The notes under the pieces are model-generated. The model had not been told where the DNA came from. It ran no database searches and saw nothing but the letters and a program-made list of their open reading frames with translations. This document shows, piece after piece, positions 37,901 to 48,400 of a DNA stretch of 64,000 nt (positions are counted from its first letter, which is position 1; the number at the start of each line of letters is the position of its first letter). The stretch is taken from assembly GCA_037783415.1 (NCBI GenBank), contig JAZGTN010000028.1, positions 3,668,501 to 3,732,500 of the forward strand, given 5' to 3'. Position numbers and translations under genes: made by a program. The DNA is from Leptasterias polaris (taxonomy: Eukaryota; Echinodermata; Asteroidea; Forcipulatida; Asteriidae).

Positions 37901-39232
37901 GTTAATAATTTGAGCGCTTGACGCGCCTGCAAGCCAAAATGCGATTTGCGCGTAAAGATGGCGTCTACTGGGAACTATCTATACCTTCACTTTAACAGCT
38001 CATGTAAGATTGATTTAAATATTACATTTGTGAAAACGACTGGTTCATTGGAAACCGGTCTTCAAACTGATACTTGAAGTAAGACAAAAACTTCGGCAAA
38101 GTGTATAAGAAGATTGATTTCAATAAATTTTGTGAAGTTACAATGAATTTTGTTATTTCCCGGACATTCGTAAGAATATATAATGTGATTTCTTTTGGAA
38201 GATGTACTGTGCAAAAATTTAATTTGTTCTGAACGGACAGAAATGAACAGATAAATCCATTACATTGAGTGAAATGCAGCCCTTTTTTACAATGATTCTG
38301 TTTTTCTAAAAATTACAAAAAACCCCAGTAATCCTCAGCTCACCTCCTCCATTGCTGTAACAGAGATAAGGGAATCGCCACACGTTCCCCAAACCAACTG
38401 CGTATCCAATGGATGATAACATGAAGTCCATCTTATGACCCCAGTTGCCTCTTGGCTCTCCTTCAACATCACCTGCATCATTTACTGGCTCTGCTAACTC
38501 TTGATTGGAACTTGTAGTTGATGATGATTTGAGTACCTTTGGTAACTTGGGAAACTTCACTGTACGGCCGTTAATCTGTTATAAATTGAAATATCAGATT
38601 TATCGACTTCATGTATTTAGGAAATTGGTTCAAAGTAGATAATAGCGGTTAAGACATCTGTTCTGTGGGTCTTGGGTTCGATTCTTACCTGACCGGTGAG
38701 TATCGAATTATTTCTGGTTTAATCAGAAATACCAAGTGAACAAGGGAAAAAACCCTTTTCTGCTATGAACTGGATGATAGGTTTGACCAACCTGTATTTC
38801 GGTTCAGTCAAATTGTTTATCCCTGCAAATAAATATTTTGTTGGTTCTTAGTAATTTTTGTTGTATACTATTGTTTTGTGTAGCTGCTGGGCACGTATGA
38901 AAGTGTTTCACTGAGAGGTCTCCCCAGGGTTAAAAAGAAAGAAAATAAATAAATAAATTTACGTATTAACTGAAGTGAGGCCAGGAGCACTATAGTCTTG
39001 CCCTTTTTTGTATATTTAATAAGAACCATGCAGTATTTATATTGTTATACAGGGACCACGACGAAATAAAGCCAAAAGCATCAAAACTTGTTTAAAAATT
39101 CTCTTAAAAGGTGAAAAAAAGAAGGAAATAGTTGATGAAGAAAATCTTGAATTTATGGAGTTTCATTACTGTACTTACGGTGAATGGCTTTTTAGTGTAG
39201 CCGTTTGCTTTGACGTCACCATTAGTCGCCAT
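25982..39232 (-). CDS. SLC6 family Na+/Cl- dependent transporter, glycine-transporter-like (gene A)
   Basis: Fourteen coding exons, high to low: 39232-39179, 38575-38344, 37352-37221, 36544-36310, 35830-35698, 34288-34154, 33591-33488, 32440-32316, 30707-30595, 29632-29486, 28200-28101, 27480-27380, 26779-26606, 26197-25982. Splice sites are all GT-AG and phases join without a break, giving 666 aa. The fold is the 12-helix LeuT type in the plasma membrane. TM1 has [10 protein letters not shown] (79-88). The TM3-TM4 loop has a Cys pair ([11 protein letters not shown]) and several NxS/T sites. TM6 reads [14 protein letters not shown]8 GLDSEF. Family knowledge: it co-transports a small amino acid with Na+ and Cl-. 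[19 protein letters not shown] and the KWGP tail block resemble GlyT1/GlyT2, but the substrate is not proven. The C-tail holds PPSY (PPxY) and ends ETSI, a class I PDZ-ligand pattern. A possible acceptor before the ATG (exon start at about 39248) suggests an upstream non-coding exon. Confidence 0.95.
26270..26465. repeat. Degenerate minisatellite 'aaaataactgcttttnaaaat'
   Basis: About eight diverged units of roughly 20-25 bases built on 'aataactgctttt' in intron 13 of gene A, just before the last exon. Confidence 0.65.
29840..30079. mobile_element. Foldback hairpin element in gene A intron 9
   Basis: Arms of about 110-120 bases (29840-29962 and 29970-30079) are inverted and nearly identical: gagagaggtttgcggtaaca, caccatgtt, gtactgttggttctgaaaag, gttaacgactcaacgtttc, gatcagagcatactg. 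A 13-base duplication (gatcgtcttctct) sits near the tip. Related decayed sequence is at 33225-33445 and about 43960-44010. Confidence 0.85.
31072..31869. repeat. 19-bp minisatellite, 42 units, in gene A intron 8
   Basis: Exactly 798 bases: 42 units of tgggagttctRtacccaca. All units have the same length and differ almost only at one position (ctAta, ctGta, a few ctCta, plus one 'catTgg' unit). Variants occur in blocks, in order: A3, G6, A6, G8, A6, G4, C, G, C2, A5. Because 19 is not a multiple of three and the unit has no stop, long frames are open on both strands (up to 285 codons); these are by-products, not genes. Confidence 0.95.
32528..32797. mobile_element. MITE-like element with internal insertion
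   Basis: The outer parts match the element at 21193-21335 (cttaattgctaagcaa, gacaactcatcttaagatga, tttgtgaaatcgaacac). The inside holds an extra segment with a palindrome, atttagcaagggtcccttgctaaat. It lies in intron 7 of gene A. Confidence 0.5.
33225..33445. repeat. Decayed copy of the 29.84-kb hairpin family
   Basis: Imperfect inverted repeat with gaggtttgctgagacaccatg at the left, gaagaaccagtgggtaacaa and ttaaccaccagttcttttcg in the middle, and gtgtctccgtaaacctcac at the right. It lies in gene A intron 7, close to exon 7. Confidence 0.6.
33921..34208 (-). pseudogene. 152-bp tandem duplication giving a partial second copy of gene A exon 6
   Basis: The segment 33921-34072 duplicates 34073-34208: 'aaaaagtaattt' starts both, and both contain 'cacctaccttcgcg' / 'tacctaccttcgcg', the donor side of exon 6. 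The extra partial exon, about 34071-34018, encodes [18 protein letters not shown] with an intact GTAGGT donor, but it lacks the 5' half and the normal acceptor of exon 6. It is therefore probably a relic. Its residues VIFYIKPEF match gene B exactly, while the working exon has VKFYITPEF. Confidence 0.85.
34400..34620 (+). mobile_element. LINE fragment with C-terminal CCHC-like motif, frameshifted
   Basis: Plus-strand reading gives [17 protein letters not shown], then after one frame change [19 protein letters not shown], the terminal Cys-His motif common at the end of Jockey/R1-type LINE ORF2. Short, broken fragment in gene A intron 5. Confidence 0.65.
35120..35275 (-). mobile_element. tRNA-derived SINE, second family (copy 1)
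   Basis: On the minus strand, tagtggtaagacatctgctc (A-box like) and ggtcgtggattcgaatccca (B-box like), followed by the body 'tggattttttttttacagac' and 'gtactgagtatacagtgctt'. The same body lies at 42120-42230. It sits in gene A intron 5. Confidence 0.65.
37430..37752 (+). repeat. Interspersed repeat 'gccgaaaatc...gagaaacg' (copy 2)
   Basis: Matches 16740-17100. The stretch ggaaccgtgcgattgtttta, then atccaatg, is the uninterrupted version of the site into which a TTAA MITE inserted in copy 3 (59.5 kb). It lies in gene A intron 2. Confidence 0.65.
37753..37983. mobile_element. MITE with about 45-bp imperfect TIRs
   Basis: Left end tatagataggttgcagtatg, right end ggaactatctata; inner blocks ggccatctttacgggc and gcgcgtaaagatggcg pair. 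It interrupts the interspersed repeat just upstream and lies in gene A intron 2. Confidence 0.65.
38639..38960 (+). mobile_element. SINE-like B-box segment and LINE 3' tail
   Basis: tagcggttaagacatctgtt and gtcttgggttcgattctta resemble A- and B-boxes of a tRNA-derived element. Further on, ctgctgggcacgtatgaaag, tctccccagggttaa and an (aaat)n tail at about 38938-38958 look like a LINE 3' end. It lies in gene A intron 1. Boundaries are approximate. Confidence 0.45.
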
Positions 39233-39599
39233 ATTGCTGCTTTAAGATCTGGTATAAAGGAATGAGTTAATGTCAATGACTGAATCCTTGAACGACGTGT
39301 CTAACAATCGCATAAAGGATTTCAACACAGAATAAGTTCAATGAGGGTCAGAGATGTGTGACATTGACTGCGTTTAGTTATTCTATACAATACAATTAAA
39401 TTAAATTTCAGTCAAACGAGTTAAGGTCAATTCAATGTCACACTAACTTTTATATCAAATATATCAGTACAACGTGTAAATTACATATTATTTTGTGTGT
39501 GGATGAACAGTTTCGATGAGTCAAAAACTCGTATACCGAGTACACACGTAAAGAAAAACCAAATTAAATAGGAAAAATTTACTAACAAATTAAAAAACG

Positions 39600-39930
39600 A
39601 ATAAGTAAAAAAACCACAAGGGAAACTGACTGGTTAACATTAATCAAGTCAATTTGTGGGGGTGAACAGAGAGACATTGACACGAACGGGATTTGAACCT
39701 GTACTTGACGAATATAGGGAGATCGCCATTAATATGGCTAGTTCAGTTCAGTTTAGTTCAGTTCATTTCATTTAATTCCAGTGTCACAAATATATTAGAA
39801 TTATAATTATGTAATGGGTGAAACAGTAGAGGAACCCACAAGAACCACAAAACTTGTGGCAGAGTACATTACGTTAATCCGGGGGTTGAAGGTTCACATT
39901 CCGTAGTTAGTTTATTTTTTGTTTCGTTCA
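39600..39930. mobile_element. SINE remnants (first family), head-to-head and decayed
   Basis: A minus-oriented tail and B-box (ccacaagggaaactgactgg, gaacgggatttgaacc) to about 39720, then a plus-oriented B-box half (cgttaatccgggggttgaag) at about 39873. Same family as 8.3 and 54.8 kb, strongly decayed. It lies upstream of gene A. Confidence 0.55.
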
Positions 39931-40200
39931 TCCCACATCCTCTCATGTCCGTTTTTGTTTCGTTATGTGTATTTGCTTTATATATATATTTTGTGTATGT
40001 GTAGGGATGTTCCCCACAAGCCTTGGCTTATTTGAACAGCCTCCTTACTTACTGCTTAGATGTTTTTGTTCAGTATCATTATCATTGGTCATGTGTAATC
40101 TTCACTTGTATTGCACTACTATATATTTGTCCAAATGATTCTGTCTTTTCTCATTGGCATGAGTACGGAAATAAATGTTACATTATATTGAATTGAATTT
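39931..40200 (+). mobile_element. LINE 3' tail with (ttgaa)n end
   Basis: Sequence with gtacggaaataaatgttaca followed by tattgaattgaattt, typical of a CR1/L2-type 3' end with a short tandem tail. No coding part remains. Confidence 0.45.
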
Positions 40201-40471
40201 AAATGTTAAGGTTTAATTGGAAAGTTTGGTAGCGTGCGGGTAGCGACTGGCCAAGGTTGTCTGTGACTTGTAACACACTATACATCCATCCATTCACGAG
40301 GTACTGTTAAATTGGGAGAAAATACAGTTTCACGTATTGTATAAGCCGGTACTAAAAACGGCATCAAAGTATTTCTCTAAACCTCGGTTTTGTCTTGTAT
40401 AGTTTTAATACATTTCGTTTACACTTTAAATAACGTTCTTCGTTTTTGAATCATTGAAAGAGACTAAGTGT

Positions 40472-40954
40472 AAAAGCCCCATCAGACCGAACTCGTTCTC
40501 ACTACGTTCTGAAAAATGTAGCCGAACGGGCTTAAACTGTGTGCAAACGGAGTGGACGTAGTAGAAACTGTTTAGGGTCTGTTTACGAACTTCATGGACG
40601 GGTTCGGACGGGTTTGATCGGGAATGGTGCTGCACAATTTGGGCGACCATCCCGTCCTGCAATTAGACGGAGTGGCAACGTACTTAAAACGAGATGGACG
40701 TACTACGAACGGAATTGCCGTACTGTGAACGAGGTGATCGAGTTACGAACTAGTTACGAACCGGTTTAAACTGACTACAGACGGGCTTGGACTGCTTGGA
40801 ATAAAGACGTATCGAGAACTGTTTATATAAACTATGGTCACATTATATTGTCCGGCCAAAGCTATACATTCTAGCCAGACCACAACTCGTTTTACGATTT
40901 TTGGGGGACGGGTTCGGACGTTTTGAGAACTAGTTTGGTGTGAATGAAGCTTTA
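40472..40954. mobile_element. DNA-transposon-like repeat with imperfect TIRs
   Basis: Left end aaagccccatcagaccgaac, then tcgttctca; right end tgagaactagtttggtgtga, then atgaagcttt; these are inverted and diverged. The interior is rich in gaacg/cggac words. No transposase. Confidence 0.55.
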
Positions 40955-41472
40955 ACAAGAAACAACAGAGCTATACATAAGTTGACTAAGAAACATAAAA
41001 TACATGCCAACAAAGAACTAAAAACCTTGATTGCAGAAACTTACCCGTCCAATTTGAATAACAACCCTCGATGGAGATGTGCAGTAGACTACAACAGCTG
41101 TGATAGAACCCTTCAGTGGCATGAAGGTAGACTGCATAGTTGGGTTCTGACATGTTCATCCGTGCGTGGATGATTTCAACCCAGTTCATAGAGTGTAGGC
41201 ATAGATCAACTACTGTATGTATGCACTACCACTCAACAAAGAGACCTGGATGAATACATTTGGGGGAGGATATTACCATTTCAATAGCACTTTCAATTCA
41301 ACCCTCATAGAAAACTGAAATCGGGTAAACATAGTTGGGTCAATCGTGGGTCAATGCAGCAGTGGTCGAGTAAAGAATGTTGATTGCTTAACTGAATAAA
41401 AAAACCCAACCCAAACCCCCAAACCTAAGTCTGAGGGGGGATGAGACCGAGACCTCCCCTTCCTAGACCAAC
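40955..41472. other. Intergenic, no gene recognised
   Basis: Short frames only, no repeat structure that I can define. It lies between the 40.5-kb element and the 11-bp minisatellite. Confidence 0.4.
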
Positions 41473-41752
41473 AAGGGGCAGACCAAGGGCAGACCAAGGG
41501 CAGACCAAGGGGAGACCAAGGGGAGACCAAGGGGAGACCAAGGGGAGACCAAGGGGAGACCAAGGGGAGACCAAGGGGAGACCAAGGGGAGACCAAGGGG
41601 AGACCAAGGGGAGACCAAGGGGAGACCAAGGGGAGACCAAGGGGAGACCAAGGGGAGACCAAGGGGAGACCAAGGGGAGACCAAGGGGAGACCAAGGGGA
41701 GACCAAGGGGAGACCAAGGGGAGACCAAGGGGAGACCAAGGGGAGACCAAGG
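41473..41752. repeat. 11-bp minisatellite, about 25 units
   Basis: Units aaggggagacc; the first three read aaggg(g)cagacc, the rest are identical. All reading frames on one strand and several on the other stay open (proline/leucine/tryptophan-rich or glycine/arginine/lysine-rich), which is a by-product of an 11-bp unit without stops. The plus strand is GGGG-rich every 11 bases, so quadruplex formation is possible. It is intergenic between genes A and B. Confidence 0.95.
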
Positions 41753-42119
41753 GGGTGTGATGACCTCAACATGTTGGATACCTTTAAATCGCCGAGATCT
41801 GAACAATGGTCTCGAGGGGACACAGAGACCTCAAACTCTGCAATGCAGTCGTTTTTTATTTGAACATTTTTACTTTTCAGACAAACTTTTCAGAGTTTGG
41901 GTTAACTATAATTAATTTGCAATAACAAATAGGCCCAATGTTTACCATAAAAGACAAATACTAACTGTAATCCCCCCAGCTGAAACTTCAAACTTTTTTC
42001 AGTCAAGACCCTCATGGCTTTCCCGTACAGTTTACCCCAAGCACGGCACGAATACCAACGGCATGGTAGCGACATTTGCTCGTTAGCTTAGCCGACCGTT
42101 GGTCTTATTTCGAACGTGA

Positions 42120-42230
42120 TCGATGTGAATACAACTTGGTTTTTACCCTTACACCGATGTGAGTTAAGCACTGTATACTCAGTACTTTCCCCGAGTTCTG
42201 TGAAAAAAAATCCACAGGCGAATGTGGATC
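42120..42230 (-). mobile_element. SINE body, second family (copy 2)
   Basis: Shares gtgagttaagcactgtatac, tcagtact.ccccgag and ctgtgaaaaaaaatccacag with 35120-35210; the tRNA-like head is missing. Confidence 0.55.
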
Positions 42231-42542
42231 GATGTGTTTATAACTCTTGAGGACCACATGCTCCGAGACAGCCTTCAAGTAATAATTTGTTTATTCCATT
42301 GCAAGAGTGTCAGGATTCAAAGCTTTCAAAAGAAACAACATCAGCATAGGATGCAGATTGTTTCAGGAGCTACTGATCGTCTATGAAATCTGCAATTTAG
42401 TTTCATTTAAAAGCTTAATATACCATGCCAGATACTACCGTACCTTACTTGAACACACTCTTTCCCTCGTGTACTGAAGTACCTCCCCCTAAAATCCTCT
42501 AAAGAATTCCGGAGATTACCAAAACACAATGAAGACACAATA

Positions 42543-42711
42543 GACCTTATGCATATGACGTCATTTGAGTAGGGCGCCCTCACCTAGAGGTCAAAAGGAA
42601 GATGCTCATTGGCCAGTCTTGTGCGCCGCGCGTACAAATCAGCGCGTTTCCATTGTTTCATCATCAGTTTACCTCTAAGATGGCGGCTTGGTGACGTCAA
42701 TGCATAAGGTC
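42543..42711 (-). mobile_element. 169-bp MITE, TA target site (copy 2)
   Basis: Inverted relative to the copy at 17952-18120, with the same length and the same TIRs (gaccttatgcat), flanked by TA at 42541-42542 and 42712-42713. Confidence 0.85.
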
Positions 42712-42717
42712 TATACT

Positions 42718-42910
42718 GGGGGGGGGGGGGGGGGGGGGCAATACGGTAGCTCACAATCGCCAACTCATTTTTTTTTTTACGTCGTTGAATAGTACCGGCG
42801 ATACTTTACGCAATACAATACGGACGAGGATACGCTATAAAATACGGCGATATAACGCAATATATTACGGCGATAATTATAACGTAACAGTACACAGCGA
42901 TGTAACGCTA
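42718..42910. repeat. 21-base G run and degenerate 'atacggcgata' repeat
   Basis: A run of 21 G at 42718-42738 abuts the MITE. From about 42780 to 42910, irregular units (tacggcgatataacgcaata type) repeat with about 10-12-base spacing. Confidence 0.6.
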
Positions 42911-45482
42911 AGGCGAACGTCGTTAAAACATTGAGTTCTCTAGGAATTGGCAAGTATGAGCCACCGTAGCATACCCCAATGCCACACCACGAACCAAATA
43001 TAGCTGTAAACCGCGAGCAGCAACCTTGAAACACAACAATAGTCTATCGTACGATCGATACTTTCTAGGTCACAACAGTCACATTTTCTTATATAGAAAA
43101 GGCCAACAAAAACACATTTAAAAATGCTTTATACGGAAAGAACCAGCCAAACATGCTGAAAGAAAAAGATAGACACAGGTTGTTGGCTATTCATTTTCTG
43201 AGTACCTGAGTTTTGGGGCTCATTGTCGTATGTGATCAGACAGGCTGGGATAAGAACAATGCTAGTGCTATATTAGTCGTATTGATGGATATTAATTCTA
43301 GATAATTGTTTATTTATTTAACTATTTAGACACGGCAGCCTTATCATTATTACAACTGCTAACCCTGAGGGCGCTGTATACAAACAGAGGTAAACTAGTA
43401 GAATATATAGAGCAATAAGAAAAGCCATATCATCTCAAGTTCTTTGGAGTATGCAGCACCGGTAGCCAATAGACATGTTGCAAACCTTCACAATTTCCAC
43501 CCTCGTTGGGACCCATTTACTTCCGGGTGATGAAAGTCACTGTCATGACCAGGATTCGAACCCACTTTCCGACAGCTTTCACTCTAAAACCTCACGGGCC
43601 AGATCCGGGTCCCGTGTGAGGCCTGACCCATTTCTGGGCTAGTATGACCCAGAATCTGTGTTAAAATGACCCAGACACTGGAAAAACTATATAGCGCGAG
43701 TTATCACTAGAGCAAGCTAGTCGAAACATGAGACCAATTAAGAACTCACTCCAAGAAGTCCCCTCGATCCACTAAGCGAAACTTGTAGTAGTCCCGGTCG
43801 ATTTCCTACCTCCCGACCAGGTAGTAGTTAATAAGCAGGACAGTTCTTTTTACAACTGAGAAGTCTCCCGAATTCCGAATATTCTACTCAGCGGCAGTAG
43901 AATGAAAAGCAAGACAAGTTCTCAAAGAACAAAATCTACCTAGCAAGTAGATATAATATACACATGGTGTTACCGCAAACCAAATATATATTGATACCTC
44001 ACCATGCAATGCCTCAAATCCCATATACAAATACAATGTTAAAACTTGGGACCCACTGAAAGATATGAAAATAGTTTGGAATCGTGCTTTGAAATGGAGG
44101 TAAATATTTCTGTGGTCATATGATTCTGTATAGACTATAATTTCACAAAAGAAACGCGACACAGTTAATTATTTTTTTATATAATATTTAATTTATTTTA
44201 ACAAAAATCTGTCTTTTAAAATCAGAATACAAATACGTACAAAACAGTAAACTTTAGTTTACTCTTCACCAGCACAATATTTTAACATCTTTAAAAAGAA
44301 AAATAATTACTACATCTGGTTAAATAATTATTATAACAAACAAACATTTATAGAGACCACAATTTATGATTTACTTTGATGTATTGCTAGAAAATAATAT
44401 TCACAACGAAATTGTATATCCACGAACCACACTTTAAAATCCAACTACATAAAAAGGGAATAAGAATTAAACTCGGATCTGATATAGCATATTTTAACAC
44501 CCGAAGGGTGTCTCAAAGCGCTCACTGATGTTTTTTGTTTTTGTTTTCTTTCTCCTTTTTACAGGTAAACAGCTTGGTAAAAAGCTTTATCTTTTCAAGA
44601 TTGCCATCTTGGTGAGAAGTGCCACGTGTTGTACCGAACGCTACAGGAAAGGAGCTCACGCTCATGGTATTTTATAGGCCTACTGTTTTTGCCCAGTTTC
44701 CGAAAGGTTGTTATTTATTTATGGTTTACAACAACTCTCCTCCCGGATTTTGTACTATTACAATTATCGTGAAGGTTTCGATACCTTGTGTAGGCATTGC
44801 TAAAGAAACCTTTTAAAGACAATTTCTTTCCAGCTGGTATCTAACAATCTGAAATCATGTGTTTAAAAAAACATCAGAAAATAGATCACAGCACGATCAT
44901 GCTGGTGGACGTCTTAATTTCATAAAATATTGCCATTGATAGTACATGACAGCAGTTAGTTTATACCAACAATTGTCTCATTTATAGTATCTGGATATAT
45001 AATATACATATGGAATGAAATGGTTTTCTAAAGTTTCAGCCTTTATGAAAAGTATATAACTTTACCCAAACGTTTTACAGTCGAGATGGAAGGAGAGTTC
45101 AATTCAGAATTCTCTATACAGGATAGTTTCACAAACACCACAAATATTAGTTACAGTCCCATTGCGGCAGAAAACAATATAGTTTTAAACATATTTTAAG
45201 AAACCACCGAACTTATTTTCTATATCATACTCTCTGGAACCAAACTACTAATAAAACTATTGTAAAACCTCAATATAGATACTGATGAACTTAATATTCT
45301 ACACAAATTAGAGAAGTTTATGTACAACGTTTAAATGTCGTTACCACCAAGTTATTAATAAAAAAAATGCCGCGTCTGTGGGGAGTGAAACATCACCAGT
45401 TTCAGCAGCTACACCGCAGCCATAATCTCTTATTCTCCAGGAAACCATCATAAAGACTTTGGAGAGTTTTGCAAAAGGTTTA
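42911..45482. other. Intergenic region 3' of gene B, no gene recognised
   Basis: Contains a 'gacccagaa' repeat segment at about 43590-43690, a hairpin-family end (cacatggtgttaccgcaaac) at about 43960, and a possible LINE 3' end (acccgaagggtgtctcaaag) at about 44500. The 3' untranslated region of gene B must begin at 45482. I see no standard AATAAA at a convincing distance; the one at 45484-45479 overlaps the stop. Confidence 0.45.
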
Positions 45483-48400
45483 TTATTCCTTGAGAGATAT
45501 TGATCCAACTTCCAGTGGGCCATCGTAAATGCTCGTATACTTTGGTGGAGGAGTCTCGAGCCCCATCTCCATCTTTCCAATACCGCTGGTACCCGACAGG
45601 AGTGGTTTGTATCCTGCCTTTAGACGGTTTTCATTCAAAGCTGGTCCCCACTCACCAGCTGGTTCGATAGAAGACTTCAAACGCTAAGGAGGGCAACCAT
45701 AACGAGGCATACATTGTTAAGTAGATGTTGAATGAATTCAAAACAAACAAATTGTAAGGAAGATGGAATGAGCCACGAAGAAATCTAGTAAACAATTCTT
45801 AGAAGAAAAAAATTGACAAAAATAAAAAGTCGCATCCTCTTAAGGTGATCCCCTGGCTGCCGCTTCCCTAGTCTTGGCCCAAGACGTCAGTGATCGATAA
45901 TGGATAGTGTACTGCGCTCCGTTACAACTCGTTACAGCGCGCCCTCTTGTGGCTTGAATTACCCAACTTGACTAGCTCGAGCGCAGTACACTATCCATTA
46001 TCGATCACTGACGTCTTGGGCCAAGACTACCGCTTCCCAGGTTATATCGTAAACTTTGGTGTGATCCTTGGTTACACGGCAGCTAACGGTTTTATGGCTT
46101 CTGACTGGCACCCCAGAACCAAATTATATTGACAAAATAGGGAGACCGACAGCGTAGGGCTAGATAGCTCAGTTGGTAGAGCGCCGTAACGTTAAAAATT
46201 CTCTTACAGTAAATTTGTCTGTGTTCAATCCCAAAATTATTTAAAATAAAAAATGTATCTGTTCCATTGAGAATTGTGTATTACTTCATTTTCATTTGTG
46301 TGTAATTTAAGTGACATTGAACTCGGGAGTGATCCTGCAGCTGGCGCTCACCATAAGATGTTTCCCATCCAAATAAACCTATTGACAAAATGGGTGCCCA
46401 GAGAGACACAAAGAAAATATCACCAAATTACGAGGGTTTGTTAATTTTGTATCTCAGTCTCTTCTGAAAACTTTTCAATGTATAATCAACCTTACCTTGA
46501 GAATAGTGCTGCCATGGGCGCGTTTGATGAAAAAGAAGATCGCATAGACCGGGATTGGCACTACTGCTGCAAGGACCATCAGCCAGCCCAGTGCCTCTCC
46601 AAACGCAGGGTATACGTACGCACCATAGGTCAGATTGGTATACGTCAAACAAAAGAAGACGAAGATGAACTGAAAACAAAAACAAAAAACAAATACATTA
46701 TTTGACAATCATAACGTGTAGGTAGTCAGAAATCGGTAAAAGAAAGATGACGGACAGAGGCTGTCAATAAGTCGTGGTACTCGTTTGAAACCCCCCCCCC
46801 CCAAAAAAAAAAACCAAAACAAGTAAAGAAATAGACACTAGTATAGTTTGAAATTGATGGAAATAAAATTAAACAAATTTCGCGCGAAGGGTCAAATTGT
46901 AAACCTCGGGTTCCAACGTACACACGCTTGAAAGAAACGAGATCTCATTAAACGGGTCTCAACCTTCGATACTTTCACTTTCTGCTTTTAAAGTAAAAAA
47001 AAAGACACAATACTGTGTGTCAATAACAAAAAGTTATATACATTATTTAAAAACTGTCTACAGTAAAGACCGCAGGACGGAGGGAAACACGCACCGGGCA
47101 ATGAGTCCCAAAGAGATGCAGCACGTGGAACAAAACTGCCGGAATGCCCCCCCCCCCGTTCCGCCTCCCAGCAGAGCAAGGGTGCATTGGGTGAGAACAA
47201 ACAGAAAGCCCGGCCCCCACGCCCAAACATCCTGATTGGAAGAACCAGGTCGGATAAACTGGGGGCATGAGGCTACAATGAAGACGATCTTTTACTTACT
47301 CCGAGTACCAGTGGAGCCAAAAACATGAGACAGAACTTCCAGTACCATCCAAGTCCTGAAGGTACCATTACCTTCATATCCTTTCCAAACCTGTTGATAC
47401 CTAAACCATGGTAGAAAGAAAAATCCTAATTGGTAAATGGTTACTGCTTAGAGTTCTTTGAATACAATTATGTAACATTTTCTTGATTAAGACAAAGTAG
47501 AATCCAATGCAACAGAAGCTGTGCTCGAAAAACTGTTGACATCCTGTACTAGGGTCATACGTGAAAGATTAAAGCTACGCTATGAAAAGCAAGTTTAAGC
47601 GTCATATCCTTTAAAACTCTGAAGTGAGCGATGGTAACATTAAGTCATGTCTCGGTTTATTTATTTCATTGTACTGTTTTCTCTACAGTGCAATGCCCGG
47701 GGCAGTCAAGGTTCCTTGATATCCTAGAATGGACTATTCCACATTATGTAGGAGGGAAATCAGGTTCCAGAGCTGTGTAGTTTTTGAGGGGCTGAACAAT
47801 ATTTTCACTTACTTCGTGCACAAAATTGTACAGACCTACCTACAGATCTAACCCTCTGATACGTTTCTGAGGTTTCCAACACCATTTCCTCTGCCAATCA
47901 AACCTTTCGGCTTACTGGGAGACAGTAAATAGTGGAACCTTGCTGCATTTGTGTAATTACTGGGGTTACTCCCGTACTAATTAATAGATAATACTTACCA
48001 TAAGCGTACGATATGACCAGACACTCCAACATGGCGATCAAGAGCAGAGAAAACCCGGCTGAATAGTTATCCATCAAAGTCAGCAAGTATATCCCGCCCT
48101 ATTAAGATAACAAAAACATGAAGATAATTATAACATAACAAAAGTAGAATACGATGAATCACATTTAGTAGGCTACGATTTAAATAAGTATACCAAGTCA
48201 AGTTGCTGGTCAGAATTGGGACACAACCTCCGTTTGGGGTCAGAATGATCCAGAATCTGTGTCAAAACTACCCAGAACACAGTGGTTTGGGACCCAGACA
48301 TTTCTTCAAATTTTTTTTTCTCCAGTTTTTGTTATAGCTTTTACCAGACATATCTAATTATATAGTTCAAGTGAAAAAAATAATATTTTGAGGCCTTTTT

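Noticed and set aside
41351..41863. Frames rich in PLGLPLVSPWS or KGRPRGDQGET
   Set aside because: Translation of the 11-bp minisatellite in different frames; intergenic and without flanking gene structure.
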